Of a stretch of 34,253 nucleotides of DNA, positions 25,701 through 33,954 are shown in pieces. The position numbers and the translations under genes are program-made. Positions within the stretch are counted from its first letter, which is position 1. Each line of letters starts with the position of its first letter. The notes beneath the pieces are model-generated. The model worked only from the letters and a program-made list of their open reading frames with translations. It was not told where the DNA came from and ran no database searches. Origin of the DNA: an uncultured Flavobacteriales bacterium (lineage in GTDB: Bacteria; Bacteroidota; Bacteroidia; Flavobacteriales_D; Crocinitomicaceae); assembly GCA_905478665.1 (NCBI GenBank), contig CAJQJL010000096.1, positions 1 through 34,253 on the forward strand, in the 5' to 3' direction.

Positions 25701-28700
25701 AGCAAAACTTGATGGTAGAGATGGAGCAGGTGGCTACAAAAGTAGTGGCGCCTCAACGACAACTGTTACCGACGGTCAATGGCATGAAATTACAGGAGTG
25801 GTCAGCTCTACTGGATGGTACATATACGTAGATGGTATTTTGGAGAACTCAGGAGCTTATACTCCTGGAGGCAGTGGCCTTGCATCTGGAACCAATTTAA
25901 CATCTGGGGCATATGCAGGACAATTTACACCTTTTGACATCGATCAATTGACCATTTGGAATACGGCACTCGATGCGACGGGTGTTCAGAACATTCTAAC
26001 AACATGTTTTACTGGGCAAGAAAGCAATGTCGTTGCACATTTCGATTTCGAAGAAACTTCTGGAACGACAATTACTGACTATTCTCCCAGCGCTGTTGAC
26101 GGAATTATTTATGGATTAGATCCAGCTTTGCAAAGCATCGAAGGATCAATCAATGGTTGCTCTCAGTTCTGCGAAAAAATCATGGATCAACCAATTACCA
26201 TCACTATTGCAGATAACCAAGCTCCAGTGCCAGGTGTTGCGTCATTATCTGACGTTTCAGCGCAGTGTTCCGTAAGTTCACTAACAGCTCCCTTGGCAAC
26301 AGACAACTGCGCAGGATCAGTCACAGGGACAACTAGTGCATCCTTTCCAATAACTTCTAGTACAACAGTAACATGGACGTATGATGATGGAAACGGAAAT
26401 ACCTCAACGCAATTGCAAAATGTAATTATCAATGATAACGTAGCTCCAGTAGCTGATGTCGCTTCACTAAACGATTTGACCGCACAATGTTCAATTACAT
26501 CATTGACAGCTCCATCAGCAACGGATAATTGTCTTGGCTCGGTAACTGGTTCTCACAATGCTACATTGCCAATTTTAGCTTCCACAACAATTACATGGAC
26601 GTATGACGACGGCAATGGAAACACATCTACACAAACACAGAATGTTGTTATCAACGATATCACAGCACCTGTTGCCAACACACCAACTTTAAGCGATTTG
26701 AACGCTCAATGTTCGATCACATCTTTGACAGCTCCTTCAGCAACAGATAATTGTGTTGGCTCGGTAACTGGTTCGCACAATGCTACATTACCAATTTCAG
26801 CTTCCACAACAATCACATGGACTTATGATGACGGAAATGGCAATACCTCAACGCAAACGCAGAATGTAGTTATCAACGACAATACCGCACCAGTGCCAAC
26901 TACCGGAACATTGTCGCCAATTACAGCCCAATGTGAAGTAACTGCACTCACTTCACCGACAGCCAATGATAATTGTACAGGTGTTGTATCAGGAACGCAC
27001 AACGCTACCTTACCAATTACTACAAACACCTCAATAACGTGGACCTATGATGATGGAAATGGAAACACTTCCACACAAACGCAAGTAGTAACGTTGAATG
27101 ATGTCACTGCTCCAGTTCAAGATCAAGCGAGTCTTTCAGATTTAACCGCGCAATGTGAAATCACATCCTTAACAGCACCAACCGCATCAGATAACTGCGT
27201 CGGAGCCGTAACTGGAACACACAATGCTACACTTCCTATTACGTCAACTTCAACAATTACTTGGACCTATGATGATGGAAATGGAAACACTTCTACACAA
27301 ACCCAGAATGTCATCGTCAATGACAATACCTCTCCCGTGGCAGACTTAGCGACTTTGACTGATGTTAATGCGCAATGTTCAGTAACAAGCTTGAATGCAC
27401 CAACAGCAACCGACAATTGCATAGGTTCATTGACTGGCACACACAATGCAACACTCCCAATCACATCAAATACGACTGTTACTTGGACATACAATGATGG
27501 AAATGGAAACGTCTCTACTCAAACACAAAACGTTGTGATTAATGATAATACACCACCTGTTCCAGATCTAGCAACGCTTCCTGATGTTGTGGAACAATGC
27601 TCGGTGACTTCATTGTCGAATCCATCAGCTACGGACAATTGTAGCGCAGTTTTAGTAAGTAATAACGCTGTTCTTCCTATCACGTCTAACACGACAATTA
27701 CATGGACATACGCGGATGCTGAAGGAAATTCAAGTACGCAAACACAAAATGTTGTACTAAATGATATCACAGCACCACTGCCAGATATTGCTTCGTTAGC
27801 TGACTTAACAGCACAATGTGAAATCACATCGCTAACGGCGCCAACGGCAACAGACAACTGTATCGGTACAGTAACAGGAATCCACAATGTAACCTTGCCA
27901 ATTACAGCATCAACAACTATAACATGGACGTTTGATGATGGAAACGGAAATACGTTAATGCAAACGCAAAATGTTGTGATCAATGACAATACAGCTCCAG
28001 TTGCAGACCTTGCGACGCTTGCTGACTTAACTGCTGCTTGTGAAATAACATCACTAATAGCACCTACTGCGACAGACAATTGTTCTGGAACGATAACAGC
28101 TACCCATAACGCAACGCTACCTATTTCATCAACGATGACTATTACGTGGATCTATGATGATGGGAATGGAAACACTTCAACGCAATCGCAAAATGTCATT
28201 ATTAATGATAACGTTGCTCCTGTTGCAGATGCCACTTCGTTATCTGATATCAACGAGCAATGTGAAGTAACCAGCCTTGTCGCTCCGACGGCAACGGACA
28301 ACTGTCAAGGAAGTATTACTGGTGTTCCAGATGCAACGCTCCCTATCACAACGAGCATTTTAATCACTTGGACTTTTGATGATGGAAATGGAAATACCTC
28401 AACACAAACACAACAGGTTAACATCAGTGATATAACTGCTCCAGTTGCAGATCAAGCATCACTAAGCGACATTACTGAAACGTGTGAAGTCAGTTCGCTT
28501 ACGCCACCGACAGCAACAGACAATTGCGTTGGAACATTAACAGGAACTAGCAACGTAACATTACCGATAACCAGTACAGCGACAGTAACATGGACGTATG
28601 ATGATGGAAACGGAAACACAAGCACGCAAAATCAATTGGTGACGATTGTACCCGTTAATGCAGGCATTAGCGTTTCAGGAATTACGCTTACCGCAGATGA

Positions 28701-29103
28701 AGGATCAGCAGACAACTATCAATGGGTTGATTGCAACAATGGAAATACAGCAATCGCAGGCGAAACGAATCAATCTTTCACGCCATCAGCGAATGGAAGT
28801 TATGCTATTGAGGTAACTATTGGAAACTGTACAGAAACTTCTGCATGTGAAGCAATCACAACAATTGGTTTAGATGAAAACACTATGATTTCACTCACAA
28901 TTTATCCGAATCCGACATTTGGAAAGCTGAACATTACTACTGATAGTGAAGTTCAGAAGGTATCGATATTTGATGTAACTGGTTCACTTGTTCAGCAAGA
29001 GGAGTTATCAAGTTTCTCAGTTGAAACGCTGGCACCAGGAACCTATACTTTAAGTATCCAAACCAACCTTGGAATTGCACAAAAGCGATTCGTAAAGGAG
29101 TAG
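22789..29103 (+). CDS. Giant secreted multi-domain surface protein with T9SS type A sorting domain
   Basis: A 2104-residue exported protein. A signal peptide (to about residue 23) is followed by two copies of a parallel beta-helix module (about 24-375 and 378-760). Each copy opens with the same 'G.N.GSSW..A..DLQ.A' motif and ends with a DIGAHEF or DMGAYEY motif, like choice-of-anchor/right-handed beta-helix proteins. Two Ig-like domains (about 765-905) and a LamG/concanavalin-like domain (about 907-1110, FDFDGVNDYVFLG) follow. Next come 11 tandem 74-residue HYR-like repeats (1145-1957), a further Ig/PKD-like segment, and a T9SS type A C-terminal sorting domain (about 2030-2104, TIYPNPTFGKLNI, then FDVTGSLV and LAPGTYTLSI). 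It is probably a surface adhesin anchored or released through T9SS. It lies just downstream of the LytTR regulator. Confidence 0.9.
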   Translation: MNKILLKSISLAFIFGCFSSWSQTYVNVNATGSNDGSSWTNAYTDLQQAIFDAQSGDEIWVSQGTYIPSIDEAGILPASLRLRYFWLKDGVQVYGGFNGTEVEFNQRDLNSQKAVLDGQVDASNKAYHVLNVSASNTAKLDGFIVRNGDAGIGSSEGVSNSGGGLYLSGDAQFFNIEFENNIGYHHGGAVFAVGSSSTFVNCRFDGNSTTLYDGAALYAQTSANITLYNCVLYNNTATRFGGAIALAGSSTITLQNASIANNTGVNVYQASTSSTINHNQSILWGNTSAIGIDTGGGSSVNFTECVYQWTATGSNINADPLFVNIATGDLHLSAASPAIDAVATSPYNPYRDIDGNYRIAGAALDMGAYEYGSIQGLIIFVDKDATGANNGSSWGDAFTTLQAALANATFTQGEEIWIADGTYNPHASDRSAHWALPNGMKLYGGFNATETLRSQRNAALNIVRLSGDLNGDDNANIDYSEATRQDNSYHLLYIQSPKSDIVVDGVTIADGNANGTGNELTAPALITFHTGADQLIQIDFNDVIVEKNTAINAGIYQNFHYATQGGTTVVNFSHSVIRNNSSASVLGNMLYVGDRGYNQKNYGKIDNCLFYDNVCTSTFGVATIYNVVNNGFGVVCPMEVTNNTFTENAGASGYAMGIGRSADSRYINNIFYNNGSATPILWVNSGIPLDVFQNCISEDVLFGLNQDPLFRNAVNDDFRIDCSGLSPAIDGGTSFGVMIEETDFAGLPRVSNSVDIGAHEFQAGIQIAVTATTLCPGESVTLTASNGTGISWNLSVVDGTPFTPTNTATYTATGTTANNCTESESILVEVVSIADFSVTATPTSLCSSGSATVDIAGSSTENSYTLVNNATSAVLDGPTAGTGAGLSFNTGVLSSTTTVNVTASKLVTTNRAFDFDGVNDYVFLGASDRSVGSTITVSTRVKANATGAAQWIAVKYSGSIGYILYIDAAGKAKLDGRDGAGGYKSSGASTTTVTDGQWHEITGVVSSTGWYIYVDGILENSGAYTPGGSGLASGTNLTSGAYAGQFTPFDIDQLTIWNTALDATGVQNILTTCFTGQESNVVAHFDFEETSGTTITDYSPSAVDGIIYGLDPALQSIEGSINGCSQFCEKIMDQPITITIADNQAPVPGVASLSDVSAQCSVSSLTAPLATDNCAGSVTGTTSASFPITSSTTVTWTYDDGNGNTSTQLQNVIINDNVAPVADVASLNDLTAQCSITSLTAPSATDNCLGSVTGSHNATLPILASTTITWTYDDGNGNTSTQTQNVVINDITAPVANTPTLSDLNAQCSITSLTAPSATDNCVGSVTGSHNATLPISASTTITWTYDDGNGNTSTQTQNVVINDNTAPVPTTGTLSPITAQCEVTALTSPTANDNCTGVVSGTHNATLPITTNTSITWTYDDGNGNTSTQTQVVTLNDVTAPVQDQASLSDLTAQCEITSLTAPTASDNCVGAVTGTHNATLPITSTSTITWTYDDGNGNTSTQTQNVIVNDNTSPVADLATLTDVNAQCSVTSLNAPTATDNCIGSLTGTHNATLPITSNTTVTWTYNDGNGNVSTQTQNVVINDNTPPVPDLATLPDVVEQCSVTSLSNPSATDNCSAVLVSNNAVLPITSNTTITWTYADAEGNSSTQTQNVVLNDITAPLPDIASLADLTAQCEITSLTAPTATDNCIGTVTGIHNVTLPITASTTITWTFDDGNGNTLMQTQNVVINDNTAPVADLATLADLTAACEITSLIAPTATDNCSGTITATHNATLPISSTMTITWIYDDGNGNTSTQSQNVIINDNVAPVADATSLSDINEQCEVTSLVAPTATDNCQGSITGVPDATLPITTSILITWTFDDGNGNTSTQTQQVNISDITAPVADQASLSDITETCEVSSLTPPTATDNCVGTLTGTSNVTLPITSTATVTWTYDDGNGNTSTQNQLVTIVPVNAGISVSGITLTADEGSADNYQWVDCNNGNTAIAGETNQSFTPSANGSYAIEVTIGNCTETSACEAITTIGLDENTMISLTIYPNPTFGKLNITTDSEVQKVSIFDVTGSLVQQEELSSFSVETLAPGTYTLSIQTNLGIAQKRFVKE
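26221..28659 (+). repeat. Eleven tandem repeats of 222 bp within the giant surface protein
   Basis: Units begin at 26221, 26443, 26665, 26887, 27109, 27331, 27553, 27772, 27994, 28216 and 28438. The period is 222 bp (74 residues), except for the seventh unit, which is 219 bp and one codon short. Each unit starts with APV or a variant and carries a Cys pair spaced by 13 residues (QC-x13-C), a NATLPI-like strand, and most end with TWTYDDGNGNTSTQ. All 22 cysteines are kept. Units 2 and 3 are the most alike in DNA; others differ mainly at silent positions. Confidence 0.95.
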
Positions 29104-29117
29104 TATTTACTGAAAAG

Positions 29118-29146
29118 AAAAGGCGGAGCTTAAACTCCGCCTTTTT
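29118..29146. terminator. Strong bidirectional intrinsic terminator
   Basis: GGCGGAG and CTCCGCC pair, extended by four A-T pairs to an 11-bp stem (29118-29128 with 29135-29145) around a 6-nt loop. T-runs or A-runs flank both sides. It lies between the convergent giant surface protein gene and hutU and can stop both transcripts. Confidence 0.9.
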
Positions 29147-29183
29147 CACACTCATTTTTCTAAAATGAGGATACTGTTTTCTA

Positions 29184-31190
29184 TCAGAAAAGATCGTCAA
29201 CAATTGAATCATCAACCAATTCAGGAACTGTAACTTTCAATCTAGGCTCAGCTTCCATAGCTCTCTTTATAGCAAACATCGCCCCTTCATTTCGCGCCCA
29301 ACTTCTACGAGAAATACCATTATTCACGTCCCAATGAAGCATCATTTTCAATCGACGTTCAGCATCAGCTGATCCATCCAATAGCATTCCAAATCCACCA
29401 TTGATCACTTCTCCCCATCCTACTCCACCACCATTGTGAATAGAAACCCATGTGGCTCCGCGGAAACTGTCACCAATAACGTTATGAATCGCCATGTCCG
29501 CCGTAAATCTTGATCCATCGTAAATATTAGACGTCTCTCGGTACGGCGAATCCGTTCCAGAAACATCATGATGATCTCGTCCAAGCACCACTGGTCCTAT
29601 TTCTCCAGCAGCAATTGCATCGTTAAACGCCTTTGCAATTTTCGTGCGACCTTCCGCATCGGCATATAGAATTCGCGCTTGCGAACCAACGACCAATTTA
29701 TTTTCTTGTGCTCCCTTGATCCACTGTATATTGTCCGCCATTTGTTGTTGAATCTCAGCAGGACTATTTTGCTTTATTTCCTCAAGCACAGCACAAGCTA
29801 TGTTGTCTGTTACTTGAAGATCTTCAGGTTTGCCAGAAGCGCATACCCAACGGAAAGGTCCAAAACCATAATCAAAACACATTGGTCCCATTATATCCTG
29901 CACATAAGAAGGATATCTAAAATCAATGCCATTTTCTGCCATGATATCAGCACCTGCTCTTGATGCTTCGAGCAAGAATGCATTTCCATAGTCGAAGAAA
30001 TAGGTTCCCTTTCCAGTATGCTTATTTACAGCTTCAACATGCCTTCTAAGCGATGTTTGTACTTCTTGTTTAAACTGATCAGGGTTCGAGGCCATCATCT
30101 CGTTCGCAGCCTCAAACGACATTCCAACAGGATAATATCCTCCTGCCCACGGATTATGCAATGATGTTTGATCAGAACCTAGGTCGATTCTAATATCTTG
30201 TTCATCAAACTTCTCCCATACTTCTACAATATTTCCAAGGTAAGCGATGGATACAACTTCTTTATTCTCTTTAGCTGCTTTAACACGAGAAACCAAAGCG
30301 TCTAAATCTTCAATTATCTCATTTACCCAACCTTGCTCGTGTCTAATCTTTGTGATTTTTGGGTTTACTTCAGCACAAACTGTTATACATCCTGCAATAG
30401 ATCCCGCTTTCGGTTGAGCGCCACTCATCCCACCAAGCCCTGAAGTAACAAACAAGTTTCCTGCAGGCTCTTTCTTTATTTTTCTAAATCCATTTAGAAC
30501 AGTAATTGTTGTTCCATGAACAATTCCCTGCGGACCGATGTACATGTACGAACCAGCTGTCATTTGCCCATATTGCGTAACACCAAGCGCATTGAATTTC
30601 TCCCAATCGTCTGGCTGCGAGTAATTCGGAATCATCATACCATTTGTCACTACAACACGAGGTGCATCCTTATGTGAAGGGTACAATCCCATTGGGTGAC
30701 CAGAGTACATTACCAAGGTTTGTTCATCCGTCATATCAGCCAAATATTTCATCGCCAAACGGTACTGAATCCAATTTTGGAAAACGGCTCCATTTCCACC
30801 GTACGTGATTAACTCATGTGGATGTTGAGCAACAGCGTAATCCAAATTGTTTTGAATCATCAACATGATCGCCTTTGCTTGTTCGCACTTTCCAGGATAT
30901 TCACTTATTGGACGTGCAAACATTGTATATTCTGGTCGATATCTCAACATGTAGATTCTTCCAAAATCATTCAACTCATTCAAAAACTCAGGAGCCAATG
31001 TAGCATGATGTTTTTTTGGGAAATAGCGTAGGGCATTTCGAAGAGCCAATTTGCGCTCTTCTTCCGTAAGGATTTGTTTACGTCTTGGGGCATGATTGAT
31101 ACCCTCCTCAGCCTTATGTAGTAATGGGATCTCTGTTGGTACTCCCTGAAATATATCGTTGTGAAATTCTTCTCTAGTCATTGTATTCAT
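29184..31190 (-). CDS. hutU: Urocanate hydratase, long form
   Basis: Converts urocanate to imidazolone propionate in histidine breakdown, using bound NAD+ as an electrophile. Visible family segments include TYGGNGAVFQNWIQYRL (near 126-142), YSGHPMGLYPSHKDAPR, NGMMIPNYS, QMTAGSYMYIGPQGIVHGT, the glycine-rich SGLGGMSGAQPKA, and MCFDYGFGPFRWVCASGKPEDL with the active-site Cys region. At 668 residues it is about 110 longer than the roughly 555-residue enzymes of Pseudomonas or Bacillus. The extra sequence is mainly at the N-terminus and within the C-terminal half, as in the eukaryote-like long form. No other hut genes are in the window. A terminator ends the convergent giant gene, and its own promoter element lies about 94 nt upstream. 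Confidence 0.94.
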   Translation of the reverse strand: MNTMTREEFHNDIFQGVPTEIPLLHKAEEGINHAPRRKQILTEEERKLALRNALRYFPKKHHATLAPEFLNELNDFGRIYMLRYRPEYTMFARPISEYPGKCEQAKAIMLMIQNNLDYAVAQHPHELITYGGNGAVFQNWIQYRLAMKYLADMTDEQTLVMYSGHPMGLYPSHKDAPRVVVTNGMMIPNYSQPDDWEKFNALGVTQYGQMTAGSYMYIGPQGIVHGTTITVLNGFRKIKKEPAGNLFVTSGLGGMSGAQPKAGSIAGCITVCAEVNPKITKIRHEQGWVNEIIEDLDALVSRVKAAKENKEVVSIAYLGNIVEVWEKFDEQDIRIDLGSDQTSLHNPWAGGYYPVGMSFEAANEMMASNPDQFKQEVQTSLRRHVEAVNKHTGKGTYFFDYGNAFLLEASRAGADIMAENGIDFRYPSYVQDIMGPMCFDYGFGPFRWVCASGKPEDLQVTDNIACAVLEEIKQNSPAEIQQQMADNIQWIKGAQENKLVVGSQARILYADAEGRTKIAKAFNDAIAAGEIGPVVLGRDHHDVSGTDSPYRETSNIYDGSRFTADMAIHNVIGDSFRGATWVSIHNGGGVGWGEVINGGFGMLLDGSADAERRLKMMLHWDVNNGISRRSWARNEGAMFAIKRAMEAEPRLKVTVPELVDDSIVDDLF

Positions 31191-31283
31191 TTTTAGTCAA
31201 AATTCTATATCCTCATCCAACACTAACCTTACTATGGGTAACGGACATTGGATCTAAAAATGATTTTTGAGAGTTGCATGCTG

Positions 31284-31291
31284 CAAAGGTA
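31284..31291 (-). promoter_or_regulatory. -7 promoter element for hutU
   Basis: On the minus strand TACCTTTG matches TAnnTTTG. It begins directly after the T-run of the terminator at 31299-31331 and would start a leader of roughly 85 nt. TTG triplets upstream are at 15 or 24 nt rather than 19, so the -33 element is uncertain. Confidence 0.5.
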
Positions 31292-31331
31292 AAAAAGAAA
31301 ACGCTCCAACCTATGCAAGGTAAGAGCGTTT
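31292..31331 (-). terminator. Intrinsic terminator of the 865-residue surface protein gene
   Basis: On the minus strand AAACGCTC and GAGCGTTT (31299-31306 with 31324-31331) form an 8-bp stem. An inner ACCT/AGGT stem around a 5-nt loop continues it, separated by a 2-by-2 internal loop. A T-rich tail (31292-31298) follows. It lies 22 nt after the stop codon of the upstream gene and immediately before the hutU -7 element. Confidence 0.75.
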
Positions 31332-31352
31332 AATTGAAATTTGAATTGTCTT

Positions 31353-33950
31353 CTATCTTAAGATATTGACATGACCGTTGTAGGTGTATTTTTTGTCATT
31401 CAACAAGTCTTTTGTTCGAACAACCCAATTGTACGTACCTGTAGGCAACGGTTTACCATTAAACGTTCCATCCCATGGAACAGTTATATCATGTGACTCC
31501 CAAATGATTTCTCCCCAGCGATCAAACATCAATAGTTCAAAGTCATAAACATCAATTCCCTCCATAAATATTCTCCAATCCTGATTGAACTCATCGTCGT
31601 CAGGTGTGAATGTATTTGGTGCATAAATCAGTACCTCTGGGAATACGATCAACTCATGTTGCATTGTATCAACACAACCAAGTTCAGATGTCGTAATCAG
31701 CATTACATCATAGATTCCAGTAACACCATCAGGGTACATTACCTGCACATTCGTTTGTGTAGACTGAGATGGATTACCACCGTCAAAGAACCATTGGTAT
31801 GAGTAACCATTGAATGAGTAATTCGTAAAGCTCACTGTTGTATTAAACATTGTCACCGGATTTGGTGAGTATCTGAAATCAGCAACTGGTTTAGGCTTTA
31901 CTTCTAAAGCATCTGTGAACGTCAATGAATCTACACAACCTTCATACGTCGTGATGATCATTTGCATATCATAGGTACCAGCCCACATTTCTGCAGTTGT
32001 TATCGTATCCTGATTTACAAACTGCTGCACACCATCAACTAACCAATAATTGAACTGGCTAAGCGCAGGGTCTGTACTATTAACGATGTGGAATATCGCT
32101 GGCTCACATTGCTCAGGGTCTAATACTGTATACGCTGGAACAGGCAATGGAGCTACACGTACATTCGTTTCCATAACCAATGGAGTTGACTCACATCCGT
32201 CCGTTATTGTTACCGTATAGTTTTGTGTCGCTGGAGGATTCACATTAATTGTATGGTTGTCTGGACCATTCTGTGTGTCTCCTGTTGTCCAAACGAAATC
32301 ATAAGGCATTCCAATTCCACCAACAACGGTCGCCATCAAATCAGTTGGGTAACCAGGGCAAATTGTATCCCACGGTGAAATTGTTCCAGTCAAAGGATTT
32401 CTTAACGTCACATCAATCGTTTCGATTGGCGAGACACAACCATTTTCATTTTCTGCATATACTGAATAAGTTGTGGCGACTGTTGGGTTCACAGACTGCA
32501 TTGCATTTGTACTTCCTGAATGATCCCAATGGAATAAATAGGTCGTTCCGCCAGTTGCAGTGGCCGACATATATGCCGTTCCATTCTCACAAATCAATGT
32601 ATCATTACTTACGGAGATGGTCACAGGTGCTGGGTCTACTACATTCACGTCAACACATTTCTGACACCCCAATGCCGATCTACCACAAACTGTGTATAAT
32701 CCAGCATTAAAAACAACATCAAATGAATCAGTGATCCATGTAATACCGCCGTCAAAGCTATATTCTGACGCGTCTAAACTAGTAATGTGAATTTCACCAT
32801 CTGCAAATCCTTCACACGATGGTGCTACAGATGTTGCCGTGATATTCAATTCCGAAACAACTACTTCAACAGTATCGTAAACATCACCACAGGTAGCATT
32901 CGACTCACGAAGGATGAAAAGGTAAGTTCCAAGTTGATTTACTGTTACCGAAGGATCTTCAACTAAGAAGCTTGGCACATAATTCACAATTGGGTTAATC
33001 GGAACCCCCGTAACATCAGTTGTCCATAATATAGAATTTGCTGGATCACTTTGTGTACCATCCAAATCTATAGGGAATCCTAAACATACATTTTGATCTG
33101 GTCCAGCATCTGGAGCTGGTGGATTGACAACAGTTATTGTGAATTCAATTGTATCAACGATTGCTCCTTGATCCCAAATCTCCACCTCGTAATCCGTAGT
33201 AACCACAGGGTCCACGATCACACCTGTAATACCAGATGTATTTGATACATTATTCGTAACCAACCAGTTTGCTGTCGCATTAACCCATCCTGGGCTCATG
33301 ATCAAATCCACAGTTGCAGCGTCTCCCAAACAAATTGTTTGATCTGGTGTACCACCTGAACATCCAATCGTTGCTCCAGTTGGAGGGAAAGTTAAGTTAA
33401 CATTCCCTTGCTGAGAACTGTAATTTGAGAACATTAGAATATATGCTTCTCCTGCTACAACAGGAATAGCTGGTTGAAAATTCCCAGCGATACCCCCTGC
33501 TGGAGGCCCACCATTTGACATACCTGTAAATCCTTGAGCTGAAGCATTCCAGTTACAAGCAGCAGGTGCTACCAAGTTATTAGCTATATCTGTACATCCT
33601 GTTACAGGATCGTACGGCCACAATTCCCAATCAAAATATCCCGAACCTCCTGGTGCACCAATCTGGAATTCAAGCAAACCAGTAGAGGTAACATTCAAGA
33701 CAAACCAATTTGGATTCAATTCTCCCGCCAATAAGCACCCTGAATTCATACCCGCTGGGTTACTGTTTGGGTTCGAAAAACTTCCCGCAGGTGGTACAGT
33801 AGGGTTTGGACTTGGTCCTGTTGTTAATGGAAATGGCACTGGAACTGAGTTACAGATATTCTGTGCCTGGTCACATGCATTCGAAGCAACTCCCTGTCCA
33901 AAGACTCCGAGAGAACCTAAGATGAAAATACTTGTTATAATCGCTTTCAT
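31353..33950 (-). CDS. Gliding-motility-type surface protein with T9SS type B C-terminal domain
   Basis: An 865-residue exported protein. The signal peptide (about 1-19, LGSLGVFGQ) is followed by a Cys-containing N-terminal beta domain (about 24-200, with NPNWFVLNVTSTGLLEFQI), common in Bacteroidota adhesins. Ig-like domains and one SprB-like repeat (about 363-445, SVAPSCEGFADGEIHI, then LYTVCGRSALGC) come next. Further Ig-like domains and a PKD domain (about 687-765, VADFRYSPNPVTMFN) precede a C-terminal domain of the gliding-motility-associated type (about 773-865, IYAPNTFTPDDDEFNQ, then LMFDRWGEIIWES and PTGTYNW). It is probably exported and attached to the surface by T9SS. It follows the partial upstream gene by 4 nt. 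Confidence 0.92.
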   Translation of the reverse strand: MKAIITSIFILGSLGVFGQGVASNACDQAQNICNSVPVPFPLTTGPSPNPTVPPAGSFSNPNSNPAGMNSGCLLAGELNPNWFVLNVTSTGLLEFQIGAPGGSGYFDWELWPYDPVTGCTDIANNLVAPAACNWNASAQGFTGMSNGGPPAGGIAGNFQPAIPVVAGEAYILMFSNYSSQQGNVNLTFPPTGATIGCSGGTPDQTICLGDAATVDLIMSPGWVNATANWLVTNNVSNTSGITGVIVDPVVTTDYEVEIWDQGAIVDTIEFTITVVNPPAPDAGPDQNVCLGFPIDLDGTQSDPANSILWTTDVTGVPINPIVNYVPSFLVEDPSVTVNQLGTYLFILRESNATCGDVYDTVEVVVSELNITATSVAPSCEGFADGEIHITSLDASEYSFDGGITWITDSFDVVFNAGLYTVCGRSALGCQKCVDVNVVDPAPVTISVSNDTLICENGTAYMSATATGGTTYLFHWDHSGSTNAMQSVNPTVATTYSVYAENENGCVSPIETIDVTLRNPLTGTISPWDTICPGYPTDLMATVVGGIGMPYDFVWTTGDTQNGPDNHTINVNPPATQNYTVTITDGCESTPLVMETNVRVAPLPVPAYTVLDPEQCEPAIFHIVNSTDPALSQFNYWLVDGVQQFVNQDTITTAEMWAGTYDMQMIITTYEGCVDSLTFTDALEVKPKPVADFRYSPNPVTMFNTTVSFTNYSFNGYSYQWFFDGGNPSQSTQTNVQVMYPDGVTGIYDVMLITTSELGCVDTMQHELIVFPEVLIYAPNTFTPDDDEFNQDWRIFMEGIDVYDFELLMFDRWGEIIWESHDITVPWDGTFNGKPLPTGTYNWVVRTKDLLNDKKYTYNGHVNILR

Positions 33951-33954
33951 GATT

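Noticed and set aside
26187-28079. Several minus-strand open frames opposite the 74-residue repeats, up to 186 codons.
   Set aside because: They recur with the 222-bp period of the coding repeats, so they are by-products of the repeat sequence and not genes.
26221-28659. Tandem repeats considered as a CRISPR array or satellite DNA.
   Set aside because: The unit is 222 bp, in frame, with no unique spacers; it encodes protein domains.
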